Shown here one piece after another: positions 15,701 to 23,646 of a stretch of 64,000 bases of DNA (position 1 is its first letter; each line of letters starts with the position of its first letter). The stretch spans positions 186,001 through 250,000 of the forward strand of contig JANMDQ010000029.1 in the NCBI GenBank assembly GCA_031376385.1. The letters are read 5' to 3'. The position numbers and the translations under genes were made by a program. The DNA is from Aquisediminimonas sp031376385. GTDB taxonomy: Bacteria > Pseudomonadota > Alphaproteobacteria > Sphingomonadales > Sphingomonadaceae. Under the pieces are notes generated by a model. That model was not told the origin of the DNA, ran no database searches, and saw nothing but the letters and a program-made list of their open reading frames with translations.

Positions 15701-16549
15701 GTGCTCATCGCCTGCGGCCTGCCTGCGGTCATCTTCGCACTGATGGGGTGGAAAATGCAGGACCTCCTGAATGGGCGAGTGCGGATCGGCATCATGGCCC
15801 TTGCGGGCGTTAGCGCCATTGCAACACTTTACGCGCTGATCAAACAGCCGCTGCAAATTGCAACGGACGCGCAGTTCATTACGTGGGGCTTTATCGAACG
15901 GGCCATCATCACGCAGGCTCTGGCCGCAATTGGCCTTGCCCTGTTATGGCGCGGAGGGGAAAAGCTTCGTCTTGCCAGCATTGCTGTGCTGTCCCTTGCT
16001 GCGGCGCGGCTTATTGGCTTTGATCTGCTGCTGTTCAACCCTCTGCTGGTCGACCAGAATGTCGGCGGGTTGCCGTTCGCCAATGCCGCGACGATCCATT
16101 TTGGGCTGGCGGCAATGGCCTGCTGGTGGATTGGGTTGCGTCATGTGGAGATGCCGCCCGCGAAGACTGTGCTGCGCTTTTTCGCATTGGGGTTAGTTGC
16201 ACTTACCGTGGCGATGACCGTCCGGCAGGCTTTCCAGGGATCGATCCTGACGGCATTTGACCTGCCCAACACCGAAAATTATGGCTATTCCATTGCCTTC
16301 CTCATCCTTTCATTGGTGTGGCTATGGCGCGGCATCGCAGGTGGCGCGCGCTGGCTGCGGATGACGGGTCTGGCCTTGCTGACGCTGGTCACGCTCAAAG
16401 TATTCCTGATCGATGCAGCGGCCCTTGAAGGTTTGCTCCGCGTGCTATCCTTCATGGGGCTGGGCGGGGCGTTGATTGGAATTGGCTGGGTTTACACCAA
16501 AGTGCTGACTCGTGAGGCACAAGAAGAGGAAGCGCAGAGTGGCGTTTAA
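12740..16549 (+). CDS. DUF2339 giant polytopic membrane protein
   Basis: A 1269-residue inner-membrane protein of the DUF2339 family, with no known biochemical role. It has one N-terminal helix (FLWFLTVMGGAFAVYTLL), a short coiled-coil-like segment (HRFDRLLSRMDRMERD), a Pro/Ala-rich linker (residues about 74-172) and then roughly thirty hydrophobic spans from IWVGGVALILSAFFLVRYS onward. Internal modules repeat: the stretch with a W-H-R/K-G motif (WCHRGRIS, WFHKGQIS, WGHKGRVT) recurs at least three times about 110-130 residues apart. GTG 12740 is chosen because GAGGGG lies seven bases upstream; TTG 12725 is an alternative. Its 3' end overlaps the next gene by 11 bases. Confidence 0.88.
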   Translation: MFFLWFLTVMGGAFAVYTLLNRISSMEHRFDRLLSRMDRMERDTLSPEPDQSPAARVSALAARLPVISSPIVEQPEPEPEEVAPPPVIAPVVVAPPPPPPAPATPSANRWAARVVRGDAAPVESEAPPAIEPAKPFVAAIAAATPPSSSPPPPAPPPPPSPPVAPQPAAQPARKGVSIEALIGGKLPIWVGGVALILSAFFLVRYSIEQGLLGPGVRSVMAAVFGVALLVASEAARRIPRFAEDPRVGQALAGAGIASLYGTLYMAGQLYGLISPTVAFVLMAAVTAGALFLSLRHGPPTAIMGLIGGFTAPFLAAPSGNLVPLLVYLGLLIAGLFAVAIQRGWMWLALAATGGGAVWTFGIMAADLAGIGPSLGLFIVVLALAATMLFPRTGGNDPRIRLIPMIVGFVQLALFAPLIQFDATGWALYGLLSAASLYLGWREPKLMPATLAALGLVVILLFAAFEQERPLALWAAIAATVLFALPGHLLARKDGKTQNIWTALALGGIAGPLLVGWISQGLMLFNDTVWGLFFTGAAAIAFSLSWRARDEGHDALKPDWALFGGGILAGLLAFIAITHLVPDLWMATAGFAIMLGLSGWARQVKDSSLFNASVPFGLVAGIFWAASYILRPGLTEAIFIDGGIPPVMELVALFVIPAILFAAAGWCHRGRISSELLRWVALILAAAVPLALVPSLWHISAMAGAAAVLGLWARQSSDAFRFRASLALITPASLFWANQMIVNSSLPLSIIGDGAPPTGLLITAVLVVPAILIAITSWFHKGQISRETLRTLTLALAVSVPLSLVPALWHAVVCFAAAAGLAAWLRKSDDGYFEGASGALLGVGLLYWLGEQTRHLDLWQSIFSSGNRPDAMSLLALLAGPAAIMFACAWGHKGRVTANPLRWAGLVLVVALVLAIVPYDWHGAAIALIAGGTSFASGRLPLPRYGLEALFGVAALWVLLRLTPFIGILFQSVAGVPTHFDLLEPIASVLIACGLPAVIFALMGWKMQDLLNGRVRIGIMALAGVSAIATLYALIKQPLQIATDAQFITWGFIERAIITQALAAIGLALLWRGGEKLRLASIAVLSLAAARLIGFDLLLFNPLLVDQNVGGLPFANAATIHFGLAAMACWWIGLRHVEMPPAKTVLRFFALGLVALTVAMTVRQAFQGSILTAFDLPNTENYGYSIAFLILSLVWLWRGIAGGARWLRMTGLALLTLVTLKVFLIDAAALEGLLRVLSFMGLGGALIGIGWVYTKVLTREAQEEEAQSGV

Positions 16550-17384
16550 GATTTGTATCCTTACCCCTGACCCCGGATATCATGAGCGGTGGCAGGTTGT
16601 GGCAGATGAATATCGTTCAGTGTTTGGTGATACGCTATCGTTTCGGGCTTGGAATAATGCAGGCGACTTGTCGGAGTTCGCGCTGATCCTGCCCCTGCTC
16701 GCTTGGGGATATCCCAAGTCGCCTTCCACATGGTTTGCGGCGCTGGATGCTTGGGAGGCGCAGGGCCTGCCCTTTGCCAATCCGATATTTGTGCTGCGAT
16801 GGAACACAGATAAGGATTATCTGCTCGACCTGGAGGCAGCGGGCGTCGCGATTGTGCCGACGGTGGAGGTTCACGGTTTAAGACCAATGGACTTAGACGA
16901 GGCGAGGGCGCGTTTTGTATGCGACACGCTCATCATCAAACCGCCGATTTCGGCAGGGGCAGATCGCACCTATCGGCTTGGCCCCAACGACGCGATTCCA
17001 TTTGATGTTCTGGAAAAGGAAATGCTGGTCCAGCCGCTGATGCCTGCCATCGCGACTGAAGGCGAGTTTAGCCTGTTCTATTTTGGTGGCGCGCTAAGCC
17101 ACGCGATCCTGAAAACCCCGGCATCAGGTGACTTTCGCGTGCAGGGACAATTTGGCGGGCGAGAAGTTACAGTAGATGCGCCGCAGTTAGCGCGGCAATT
17201 GGCGCAGGCGGCGCTTGCGGCAGCGCCTGCTCCACCCTTCTACGCCCGGGCCGATATGGTGCGCGGGGGTGACGGGCAATTCTATCTGATGGAATTGGAA
17301 ATGATTGAGCCTGCGCTTTTCTTGAGCCACGCGGCGGACGGCGGCGCGGCCTTTTCGGATGCTGTTCGAACGCTTCTTACCTGA
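16539..17384 (+). CDS. ATP-grasp-like (RimK/DcsG type) protein
   Basis: A 281-residue protein that looks like an ATP-grasp ligase: an N-terminal Rossmann-type domain (KICILTPDPGYHERW...), a central segment with LIIKPPISAGADRTY as a probable nucleotide-binding lysine/loop, EMLVQPLMPAIATEGEFSLFYF, where E and F-S-L-F match the adenine/metal region of DcsG-like enzymes, and YLMELEMIEPALFLSHA with the metal-binding glutamates. The closest recognised type is the cycloserine-biosynthesis/glutathione synthase-like group. GTG 16539 has AGAGGAAG upstream and lies inside the end of the DUF2339 gene, so translation is coupled. Substrates are unknown. Confidence 0.8.
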   Translation: MAFKICILTPDPGYHERWQVVADEYRSVFGDTLSFRAWNNAGDLSEFALILPLLAWGYPKSPSTWFAALDAWEAQGLPFANPIFVLRWNTDKDYLLDLEAAGVAIVPTVEVHGLRPMDLDEARARFVCDTLIIKPPISAGADRTYRLGPNDAIPFDVLEKEMLVQPLMPAIATEGEFSLFYFGGALSHAILKTPASGDFRVQGQFGGREVTVDAPQLARQLAQAALAAAPAPPFYARADMVRGGDGQFYLMELEMIEPALFLSHAADGGAAFSDAVRTLLT

Positions 17385-17405
17385 AGAGGAAGAGCCCGCC
17401 GAAGC

Positions 17406-17789
17406 TCAGCGACTCCGCAACGCAGCGCCGCGCAGCTTCCAGTTCAGTACATGCGCGCCGACCAATATCAGGCTGCCGCACACGGTTATCATCGTTCCCA
17501 AGCCTTGATTCTGCGCTAGTTCTAGGCTGACGCCCGTTGCCAACAGCAACACACCGAGGCCGCCCAACTGAACGGGACGGATATTCTGATGGATTTTGCG
17601 ACCACCCATCAGTCCCAAAAGGCTGAGCGGGATCGCAGTGAACAGGATAGCAAGATGAAAGGTCTCACCACCGCCAAGCGCGTGAACACCTGACGGCAGG
17701 CCAACCAGAAACACGGGCAGTAGCAGACAGTGGAGCAGGCATAGCCCGGACGCCCCGATGGCGAAACGATCAAACCAGTCTTGCCCCAC
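17406..17789 (-). CDS. MerC-domain membrane protein
   Basis: A small inner-membrane protein of the MerC family with about four hydrophobic helices. The family signature DRFAIGASGLCLLHCLLLPVF is clear, with the Cys pair C-LLH-C in the first membrane segment that binds metal in true mercury transporters. No other mer gene is nearby, so a role in mercury transport is unlikely to be its main job; MerC-domain proteins are common housekeeping-like genes in alphaproteobacteria. Start is set at GTG 17789 (127 residues) with AAAGGA seven bases upstream; ATG 17819 is an alternative with no clear binding site. Confidence 0.8.
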   Translation of the reverse strand: MGQDWFDRFAIGASGLCLLHCLLLPVFLVGLPSGVHALGGGETFHLAILFTAIPLSLLGLMGGRKIHQNIRPVQLGGLGVLLLATGVSLELAQNQGLGTMITVCGSLILVGAHVLNWKLRGAALRSR

Positions 17790-17968
17790 GCAGCATTCCT
17801 TTGGGATTATCAATTGCATGAGCGTTTGAATGGCACTGTTAGCGGGTATTGGCAATGATATAATGTCACAGAGAAAAAATTAACGCGTTGCTGTCTGTTC
17901 AAAATGGAATGGCTTCTGTTACGGTCTGCGCGACGCGCGGAGCCGCGTGCATTTGAGAGGATCGACAC

Positions 17969-20038
17969 TTGCCCAATTTCGCCCCGCAAAAAGGAATGAG
18001 CCGCGTTGAGATCGAAGCGCAGATTGACACGGTTCTTGCCGAGGCGACATTGGACGAAAAAATCGGCATGATGTCTGGCAAGGGGTTTTTCGAGGCTTAT
18101 AAAGAAGACGGCGGGCTATGGGCCGCGCGTCCCTATCGCGCAGGTGGTGGCATCGAACGTCTCGGCATTGAGCCGTTTTACTTTACTGACGGACCGCGCG
18201 GCGTGGCGCGTGGCAATTCAACATGCTTCCCCTGCTCCATGGCGCGCGGGGCAAGCTTTGACCCGAACCTCGAAATGCGCATTGGCGAAGTAATGGGGAT
18301 AGAAGCACGTGCGCAAGGCTGCACTTTATCAGGTGCGGTCTGTTTCAACCTCCTTCGCCACCCGGCATGGGGCCGCGCGCAAGAGACATACGGCGAAGAT
18401 CAGATGCATCTGGGCGTGATGGGTGCCGCACTCGGAACGGGTATTCAGGTGCACAACGTCTGCGCGACAGTGAAGCATTATGCGCTGAACAGTATGGAAA
18501 ATGCGCGTTTCAAGGTGGACGTGCGGATTGATGAGCGCAGTCTGCACGAAGTCTATCTGCCGCATTTCAAACATGCGCTGGATGCTGGCGTGGCGAGCGT
18601 GATGAGCGCTTATAACAAGATGAACGGCGAATATACCGGTCAGCACCGCGCGCTTCTAACAGACATATTGCGCGGCGAATGGGGCTTTGAGGGCTTTGTT
18701 CACTCTGACTGGGTGATGGGCGTTTACAAGCCGTACGGCGCCGCAGCAGGGCTGGATGTTGAAAATCCTGAGCCCTTGGTATTCGGCGAAAAACTGAAAA
18801 CAGCAGTTGAGGATGGTCAGATTGAGCCGCAGGTCATTGACCAAGCCTGCCGCCGTATCTTGCGAACCTTTTACCGCTTTGCCTGCGCGGAGGATCCGTT
18901 GCCGCATTACGGGATGGAGCTCGTTGCGCAGTCGAGCCATATTGCGTTGGCGTTGGAGGCCGCGGAGAAATCCGCAGTGCTCCTCGCCAATGATGGGATG
19001 CTGCCGCTGTCCCGCGACAAGGTGAAAACACTCGCTGTGCTGGGGCGTCTGGCCGCTATCGAGAATACAGGTGACAATGGCTCCAGCCGCGTTCGTCCGC
19101 CTTATGTGATTACGCCACTCGTCGGCCTCCAGGGGATGCTCGGCGAAAGCGCGGTCGTCAGCGCCGATGAAGAGAATCTGCCCGCCGCCCGTGCGGCGGC
19201 AGCCTCCGCCGATGCCGTCGTGGTTGTCGTTGGCAATACAGCACGCGAAGAGGGAGAATATATTCCCGGAGATATCGCGCTGGGCCAAGTCGCCACGCCG
19301 TCGCAAAACACCGCGATTGGCGGCGACCGCGATGATCTTGGTCTGCCTGCGGACCAACTCGCGCTCCTTGAAATCGCCATTGCATCGGGCAAGCCGGTTG
19401 TGGTCGTCATCGTGTCAGGATCCGCGATCATGGTGGAGGGCTGGCACGACCGGGTTGGGGCGATCCTCCAGACTTTCTATTCCGGCATGCAAGGCGGAAC
19501 GGCGCTGGCGCGGCTGCTGTTTGGGGACGTTTCCCCGTCTGGAAAATTGCCTTTCACTGTAGCGCGGGACCGGGCGGACTATCCGTTTTTCGACAAGGAT
19601 GCCGATGCGATCACCTATGACTATTGGCACGGCTATGCGAAATTTGATCGCGAAGGCCTTACCCCGCGATACGCCTTTGGACACGGGCTGAGCTATGCCA
19701 GCTTCTCCTATCGCGCACTCACAGCACGAACGACCGTGACGAGCATTGAGGTCAGCGTTGCCGCGCGCAACGATGGTGCCATACCCGCAGACGAAGTCGT
19801 AATGCTGTACATCGGCACACCGGGCCTCGCGGTTCCCCGCCCCGCCAAATCGCTCAAGGCCTTCACCCGCGTGAGCCTCTCTCCCGGAGAAACGCGTATC
19901 GTCCACTTGAGTGTCGCACTTGATGACCTGCGCTGGCGCGATCCTGCAACGCACAGCTGGAAATTGGAAAGCGGCGCTTATCGCGTTATGGTGGGCGGAA
20001 GTTCGGAGATGCTGATCGAGGCTTCAGTTGTGATTTAG
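17969..20038 (+). CDS. Glycoside hydrolase family 3 (beta-glucosidase-like)
   Basis: Hydrolyses beta-linked sugars from the non-reducing end. The 689-residue protein has the GH3 (alpha/beta)8 domain with DGPRGVARGN, CATVKHYALNSMENAR (the KH motif) and the nucleophile D247 in GFVHSDWV; the (alpha/beta)6 sandwich with KSAVLLANDGMLPL and VVVVIVSGSA; and a C-terminal fibronectin type III-like domain from about residue 580 (RYAFGHGLSYASF, DEVVMLYIG). No signal peptide is visible, so it should act in the cytoplasm. TTG 17969 has GAGAGG eight bases upstream. It heads a run with a cupin and a GST. A steroid or aryl glucoside substrate is possible but not shown. Confidence 0.92.
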   Translation: MPNFAPQKGMSRVEIEAQIDTVLAEATLDEKIGMMSGKGFFEAYKEDGGLWAARPYRAGGGIERLGIEPFYFTDGPRGVARGNSTCFPCSMARGASFDPNLEMRIGEVMGIEARAQGCTLSGAVCFNLLRHPAWGRAQETYGEDQMHLGVMGAALGTGIQVHNVCATVKHYALNSMENARFKVDVRIDERSLHEVYLPHFKHALDAGVASVMSAYNKMNGEYTGQHRALLTDILRGEWGFEGFVHSDWVMGVYKPYGAAAGLDVENPEPLVFGEKLKTAVEDGQIEPQVIDQACRRILRTFYRFACAEDPLPHYGMELVAQSSHIALALEAAEKSAVLLANDGMLPLSRDKVKTLAVLGRLAAIENTGDNGSSRVRPPYVITPLVGLQGMLGESAVVSADEENLPAARAAAASADAVVVVVGNTAREEGEYIPGDIALGQVATPSQNTAIGGDRDDLGLPADQLALLEIAIASGKPVVVVIVSGSAIMVEGWHDRVGAILQTFYSGMQGGTALARLLFGDVSPSGKLPFTVARDRADYPFFDKDADAITYDYWHGYAKFDREGLTPRYAFGHGLSYASFSYRALTARTTVTSIEVSVAARNDGAIPADEVVMLYIGTPGLAVPRPAKSLKAFTRVSLSPGETRIVHLSVALDDLRWRDPATHSWKLESGAYRVMVGGSSEMLIEASVVI

Positions 20039-20047
20039 GAGTGTCAT

Positions 20048-20443
20048 ATGACCCAATATAACATCTTCACAGACCCCATCCACCTTGGCCTTGGTGCAAC
20101 GGCTGTTCCGCAACCGCCAATGACGGGGATGGAATGGTATGATGCTTATGCAGCCCGCACAGCATCCGATGGCGCAGAGGGGCGGCTGGTCGCCATGCAC
20201 AAAATGGATGAGGATTGGCCCAGTTGGGAAATGCACCCCCACGGTGAGGAAGTGGTCATTTGCATCGCCGGATCCATGACGCTGCGGCAGAAGTTTGTAG
20301 ATGGAACGACGGCGTCAGTTACCGTCAATGCTGGTGGCTATATCATCAATCCGCCGGGTTGCTGGCATATTGCAGACATAGCTGAGGAAGTGACAGCGCT
20401 ATTTATCACGGCTGGCCTTGGTACAGAGATGAGGCCGCGCTGA
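20048..20443 (+). CDS. Cupin-domain protein
   Basis: A 131-residue single-domain cupin. The first cupin motif is seen as SWEMHPHGEEVVICIAGSMTL, with His-x-His and Glu metal ligands, and the second as GGYIINPPGCWHIADI, with the final His. It may bind a metal and act as a small oxygenase, isomerase or sensor; the exact role cannot be read. It begins nine bases after the GH3 gene stop with AGGAG in front, and its TGA overlaps the ATG of the GST gene, so all three are probably one operon. Confidence 0.88.
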   Translation: MTQYNIFTDPIHLGLGATAVPQPPMTGMEWYDAYAARTASDGAEGRLVAMHKMDEDWPSWEMHPHGEEVVICIAGSMTLRQKFVDGTTASVTVNAGGYIINPPGCWHIADIAEEVTALFITAGLGTEMRPR

Positions 20444-21060
20444 TGCCGATCCTTTACGACGCGCCGAACCCCGCACCCAACCCGCGCCGCGTGCGCATTT
20501 ATCTGGCGGAAAAAGGGCTGAGCATTCCCACCAAGTCGGTGTCAATCATTGCGGGGGAGCATAAATCGCCTGATTATGTTGCCAAATATGCGCCCGGACA
20601 GGTCCCTTCGCTGGAACTAGATGATGGCACCATCCTCGGCGAAAGCGTTGCCATTTGCCGCTATTTTGAGGCGCTGCACCCGGACCCACCGTTGTTCGGA
20701 GATGATCCGCTGTCCATCGCGACCATCGACATGTGGATCAGACGAGTCGAGATGACCCTCATGAATCCGGTCGGCCAGGTTTGGATGCACACACATCCCT
20801 TCACGGCGCGCGTGGTGAAGCCGCAATATACCGAATATGGCGAAAGCAACCGGCCCCGTGTGGCCGATGCGATGCGGCGCTTTGACAAGACGCTGGCGCA
20901 AACGCCCTTTCTGGCCGGGGATGCTTATTCGGTGGCTGATATCATCCTGCTGACGACGATCGATTTTGCCAATTTTGTAGGCCTTCCCATGCCTGATGAT
21001 GTGCCAGCACTTGCAGCTTGGCACGCCCAAGTCTCTGCACGGCCAAGCGCGTCGGCTTAA
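20443..21060 (+). CDS. Glutathione S-transferase family protein
   Basis: A 205-residue cytosolic GST. The thioredoxin fold begins ILYDAPNPAPNPRRVRIYLAEKG and has the cis-proline/substrate segment GQVPSLELDDGTILGESVAICRYFE with the ES pair that holds glutathione. The C-terminal domain has the N-cap PFLAGDAYSVADIILLTTID. Asn-Pro in place of the usual catalytic Ser/Tyr/Cys resembles beta/theta-like bacterial enzymes. It overlaps the cupin gene by one base and its 3' end overlaps the convergent acyl-CoA ligase gene by four. Confidence 0.9.
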   Translation: MPILYDAPNPAPNPRRVRIYLAEKGLSIPTKSVSIIAGEHKSPDYVAKYAPGQVPSLELDDGTILGESVAICRYFEALHPDPPLFGDDPLSIATIDMWIRRVEMTLMNPVGQVWMHTHPFTARVVKPQYTEYGESNRPRVADAMRRFDKTLAQTPFLAGDAYSVADIILLTTIDFANFVGLPMPDDVPALAAWHAQVSARPSASA

Positions 21061-22610
21061 TTGACCTGCCGGTCATAGCCGACCCAATAAGGGGCACGCA
21101 GATCCTTCCGTAGAACCTTGCCCGAAGCATTGCGGGGCAGGGCGTCTATGATGTCCACTGACTTGGGCACTTTGAAGCCCGCGATCCGTTCCCGCGTCCA
21201 GTTGATAATGCTATCGGGATCAATAGTGTGGCCGGGCTTTGGCGCGCAGACGGCTTTGACCGCTTCCCCCCATTTTGCATCAGGCACGCCAATCACGGCG
21301 ACTTCAAGGACATCCGGGTGGCCGTAAACTGCGCTTTCGACTTCGGCGGGATAGACATTCTCACCGCCTGAAATGATCATATCCTTCACTCGGTCATGAA
21401 TGAAGAGATAGCCATCCTCATCAATATAACCGGCGTCGCCAGTATAGACCCAGCCATCCTCCGTCATGGTTTTCGCCGTCGCGTCGGCCAGGTTCCAATA
21501 GCCAATCATATTGTTGGAGGATCGCGTCATCAATTCGCCGACTTCCCCTGTCGGCAGTTCCTCACCCTCCGCACCGATGATTTTCAGTTCCACGCCGGGC
21601 AGGGCCTTGCCGGCCGACCGCATCCGCGCATTGCCTGCTGGATCATGATCCTCCGGCGGCAACATCACGATAGTGCCTGTGGTTTCAGTCATGCCGTAAG
21701 CTTGGATGAACTGCGCGCCGAACATCGCAATGCATTGACGGAGCAGTTCCAGCGGGATTGGGGCCGCGCCGTAAATGATATATTTAAGGCGGCTGTAATT
21801 GACTGTTCCGCAGCGCGGATGCTGAAGCAATATGCCCAGAGCCGCAGGCACAATGAAGAAACGCGTGACGCCCCCGGTTTCCACCGCATCAAACAGACCG
21901 TCCGGTGTAAACTCAGCCAGCACATAGCCCGGCAGGCCGGATGCCAGCGCCATAATGCCCAAACCAGTGCCACCAATATGCGCGCAGGGCATGGCGACCA
22001 GCACCACTTCATCATCATCCCATTTGGTATAGGCCAGCCCCGCCTCATTGGTGCTTTTGCGCAGCGCAAACAGGTTCTTGTTGGAAAGGGCCACGCCTTT
22101 GGGATTGCCGGTCGTGCCTGATGTATACAGCTGAAGGACAGCTTCATGATCAGTCGAAGCCGTGAAAGCTGCACGCGGTGTGCCGTCAATCAGCGCGCGG
22201 GCGGCGTCGGCAGAAAGGAACTGCTCAACCCCCGGACAAATCGGCCCAAGCGCCGCTGCCACGCCGTCAAAGCCCGGTCCAGTAAAAACCAGCTTTGACT
22301 GGGTATCATTCACGATGAAGGCCCATTCCGGTTGGGCCAAGCGCCAACCGATGGGGGCCATGACGATCCCGGCGCGCGCGGCCCCGTAAAAGAGCGTGAA
22401 ATAAAGGTCGCTATTCTTGCCAATCCACGCGATCCGGTCTCCCTTGGTCAGGCCCGCCGCCAGCAGCATCGTCGCGACGCGGGCGGTGCGTTCTTCCAGA
22501 TCGGCGTAAGTCCAGAACCGCTCCTCTTCGCGAAGGGCCAGCTGATCCGGGCGATCCTGCGCCCAGTGTGTGATAAAGTGATCAAAGGTCATCAGATCAT
22601 CAACTAACAT
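21057..22610 (-). CDS. Acyl-CoA synthetase (class I adenylate-forming enzyme)
   Basis: Activates a carboxylic acid to its CoA thioester through an acyl-AMP. The 517-residue protein has the P-loop-like A3 motif LYTSGTTGNPKGVALS, A5 YGMTETTG, A7 YTGDAGYIDEDGYLFIHDR, A8 hinge KDMIISGGENVYPAEVE and the catalytic lysine near the end in RNASGKVLRKDLR. It resembles medium/long-chain or aromatic acyl-CoA ligases of the FadD/FadK type. Translation starts at ATG 22610. It is divergent from the NTF2-like gene and convergent with the GST gene. Nearby oxygenases make a role in degradation of hydrophobic acids plausible. Confidence 0.92.
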   Translation of the reverse strand: MLVDDLMTFDHFITHWAQDRPDQLALREEERFWTYADLEERTARVATMLLAAGLTKGDRIAWIGKNSDLYFTLFYGAARAGIVMAPIGWRLAQPEWAFIVNDTQSKLVFTGPGFDGVAAALGPICPGVEQFLSADAARALIDGTPRAAFTASTDHEAVLQLYTSGTTGNPKGVALSNKNLFALRKSTNEAGLAYTKWDDDEVVLVAMPCAHIGGTGLGIMALASGLPGYVLAEFTPDGLFDAVETGGVTRFFIVPAALGILLQHPRCGTVNYSRLKYIIYGAAPIPLELLRQCIAMFGAQFIQAYGMTETTGTIVMLPPEDHDPAGNARMRSAGKALPGVELKIIGAEGEELPTGEVGELMTRSSNNMIGYWNLADATAKTMTEDGWVYTGDAGYIDEDGYLFIHDRVKDMIISGGENVYPAEVESAVYGHPDVLEVAVIGVPDAKWGEAVKAVCAPKPGHTIDPDSIINWTRERIAGFKVPKSVDIIDALPRNASGKVLRKDLRAPYWVGYDRQVN

Positions 22611-22737
22611 GCGCGTCCTATCCTATTCATTCTGTTCTGCTGGTTGAGATTAAGCGGAAAGCAGCGGCTTTCGCAAGCTGGTCAATTCAGGAGCCCCTTG
22701 TTATGCGGGAACCCACAAGCCGCAAAGGAGAAACGCG

Positions 22738-23148
22738 ATGCCTGCCCACCCCATTGATCATTGGTATGCCTATATGAAATCGCACGATGTGAACGGGCTG
22801 GACGCGATGCTTGCCGATGACGCAGTGTTTGAATCCCCCGTCGTCTTCACCCCGCAAAAGGGCAAGGCAATAACCAAGGCCTATTTATCGGCGGCGGCGG
22901 GCGTTCTGGGCGGGGACGCCTTCACCTATGTCGGCGAATGGCGGGGCGAACGCAGCGCGATTTTGGAATTTACCGATGTGGTGGACGGGATCAGCATCAA
23001 CGGCGTCGATATGATCTGGTGGGATGAACAGGATAAAATCATCCGGTTCAAAGTGATGGTGCGGCCCCTGCAAGCGGTCAACATGCTCCACCAGAAAATG
23101 GGGGAGATGCTCGCGGCGATGAAGGGCAAAGAGCCAAGTGCCGCGTAG
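22738..23148 (+). CDS. NTF2-like / SnoaL-type small protein
   Basis: A 136-residue protein with the NTF2-like cone fold, recognised from HPIDHWYAYMKSHDVNGLDAM followed by LADDAVFESPVVFTPQKGKA and the later FTDVVDGISINGVDMIWWDE and KIIRFKVMVRPLQAVN. Such proteins act as isomerases, dehydratases or ligand carriers; the catalytic residues here do not point to one reaction. It is divergent from the acyl-CoA ligase gene. AAAGGAG precedes the ATG. Its last nine codons (MKGKEPSAA and stop) lie inside the dispersed repeat that begins at about 23118; the other copy of the repeat encodes a near-identical end (MRGKEPNAA). Confidence 0.85.
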   Translation: MPAHPIDHWYAYMKSHDVNGLDAMLADDAVFESPVVFTPQKGKAITKAYLSAAAGVLGGDAFTYVGEWRGERSAILEFTDVVDGISINGVDMIWWDEQDKIIRFKVMVRPLQAVNMLHQKMGEMLAAMKGKEPSAA

Positions 23149-23541
23149 GGAAAAAATGGCGGATTCCTCAACAAGTGGAGTGAGTTTAGCCCCTTTTTCC
23201 AACTCCAATTTGCCCGCGATTAAGCGCCAGTTGGTAGCCTCTGCTCCCATCGCCGAAATTTCAAAGTTGAGTAAAGTTGTGCCAGTCGCACGTTTGAAAC
23301 AGGGGTGGTTTTGGGGGACCATATCTCCGCTTACAGGGCATCCCCAGTAGGCTTTATGCGGCGCAGCTTGTTTCCAAAGTTGACACATGGTTGACACCTG
23401 AAACGCTTTTGGAAGGGGTTCGCGTCCCCGGAACGATTAGGCGCAAAACCCCCTCGCGCGCAATGGCGCATATCAATCATTCACGATCTGCTGCGCAGGG
23501 CGGCAGGATTTCAAAGAGCAGATGGAACATTGGAGGAACAT
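23118..23541 (+). repeat. Dispersed repeat, long copy A
   Basis: About 424 bases that match the segment 46134-46556 from end to end. The 3' part (23370-23520) is nearly the same in both, with about ten mismatches by hand comparison; the middle has drifted more. Notable internal features are a direct repeat TTGACACATGGTTGACA at 23380-23396, a GGGGTTCGCGTCCCC hairpin near 23416-23430 and a conserved tail ending GCGGCAGGATTTCAAAGAGC. No transposase, terminal inverted repeats or target duplication were seen. It lies between the NTF2-like gene and an AT-richer segment. Confidence 0.8.
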
Positions 23542-23646
23542 GGCGATAATGTCAACAGTAACAGAGCGCATTCGTCCGCTGATGTCACCTGCGGGTCATC
23601 GTATCGCATCTGTCACCGGAATTCGAATTCCGGCGAATTCGGGATG

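Noticed and set aside
17406..17789. Mercury resistance locus based on the MerC-like protein
   Set aside because: No merR, merA, merT or merP is present; MerC-domain proteins occur widely without mercury resistance.
22885..23397. A 170-codon minus-strand open frame across the NTF2-like gene end and repeat copy A
   Set aside because: It is antisense to a well-supported gene, has no ribosome binding site and its partner frame in repeat copy B is shorter and interrupted. It is more likely a chance frame in a GC-rich repeat.
23416..23430. GGGGTTCGCGTCCCC in the dispersed repeat as a tRNA T-arm, implying a tRNA-derived attachment site
   Set aside because: The T-loop does not have the conserved A58 and no anticodon or acceptor arm can be formed around it. 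The likeness is too weak.
23618..23642. GAATTCGAATTCCGGCGAATTC cluster as a cloning or regulatory artefact
   Set aside because: Three close EcoRI-like words stand out, but the surrounding sequence is continuous and there is no vector-like sequence; likely chance in an AT-richer spacer.
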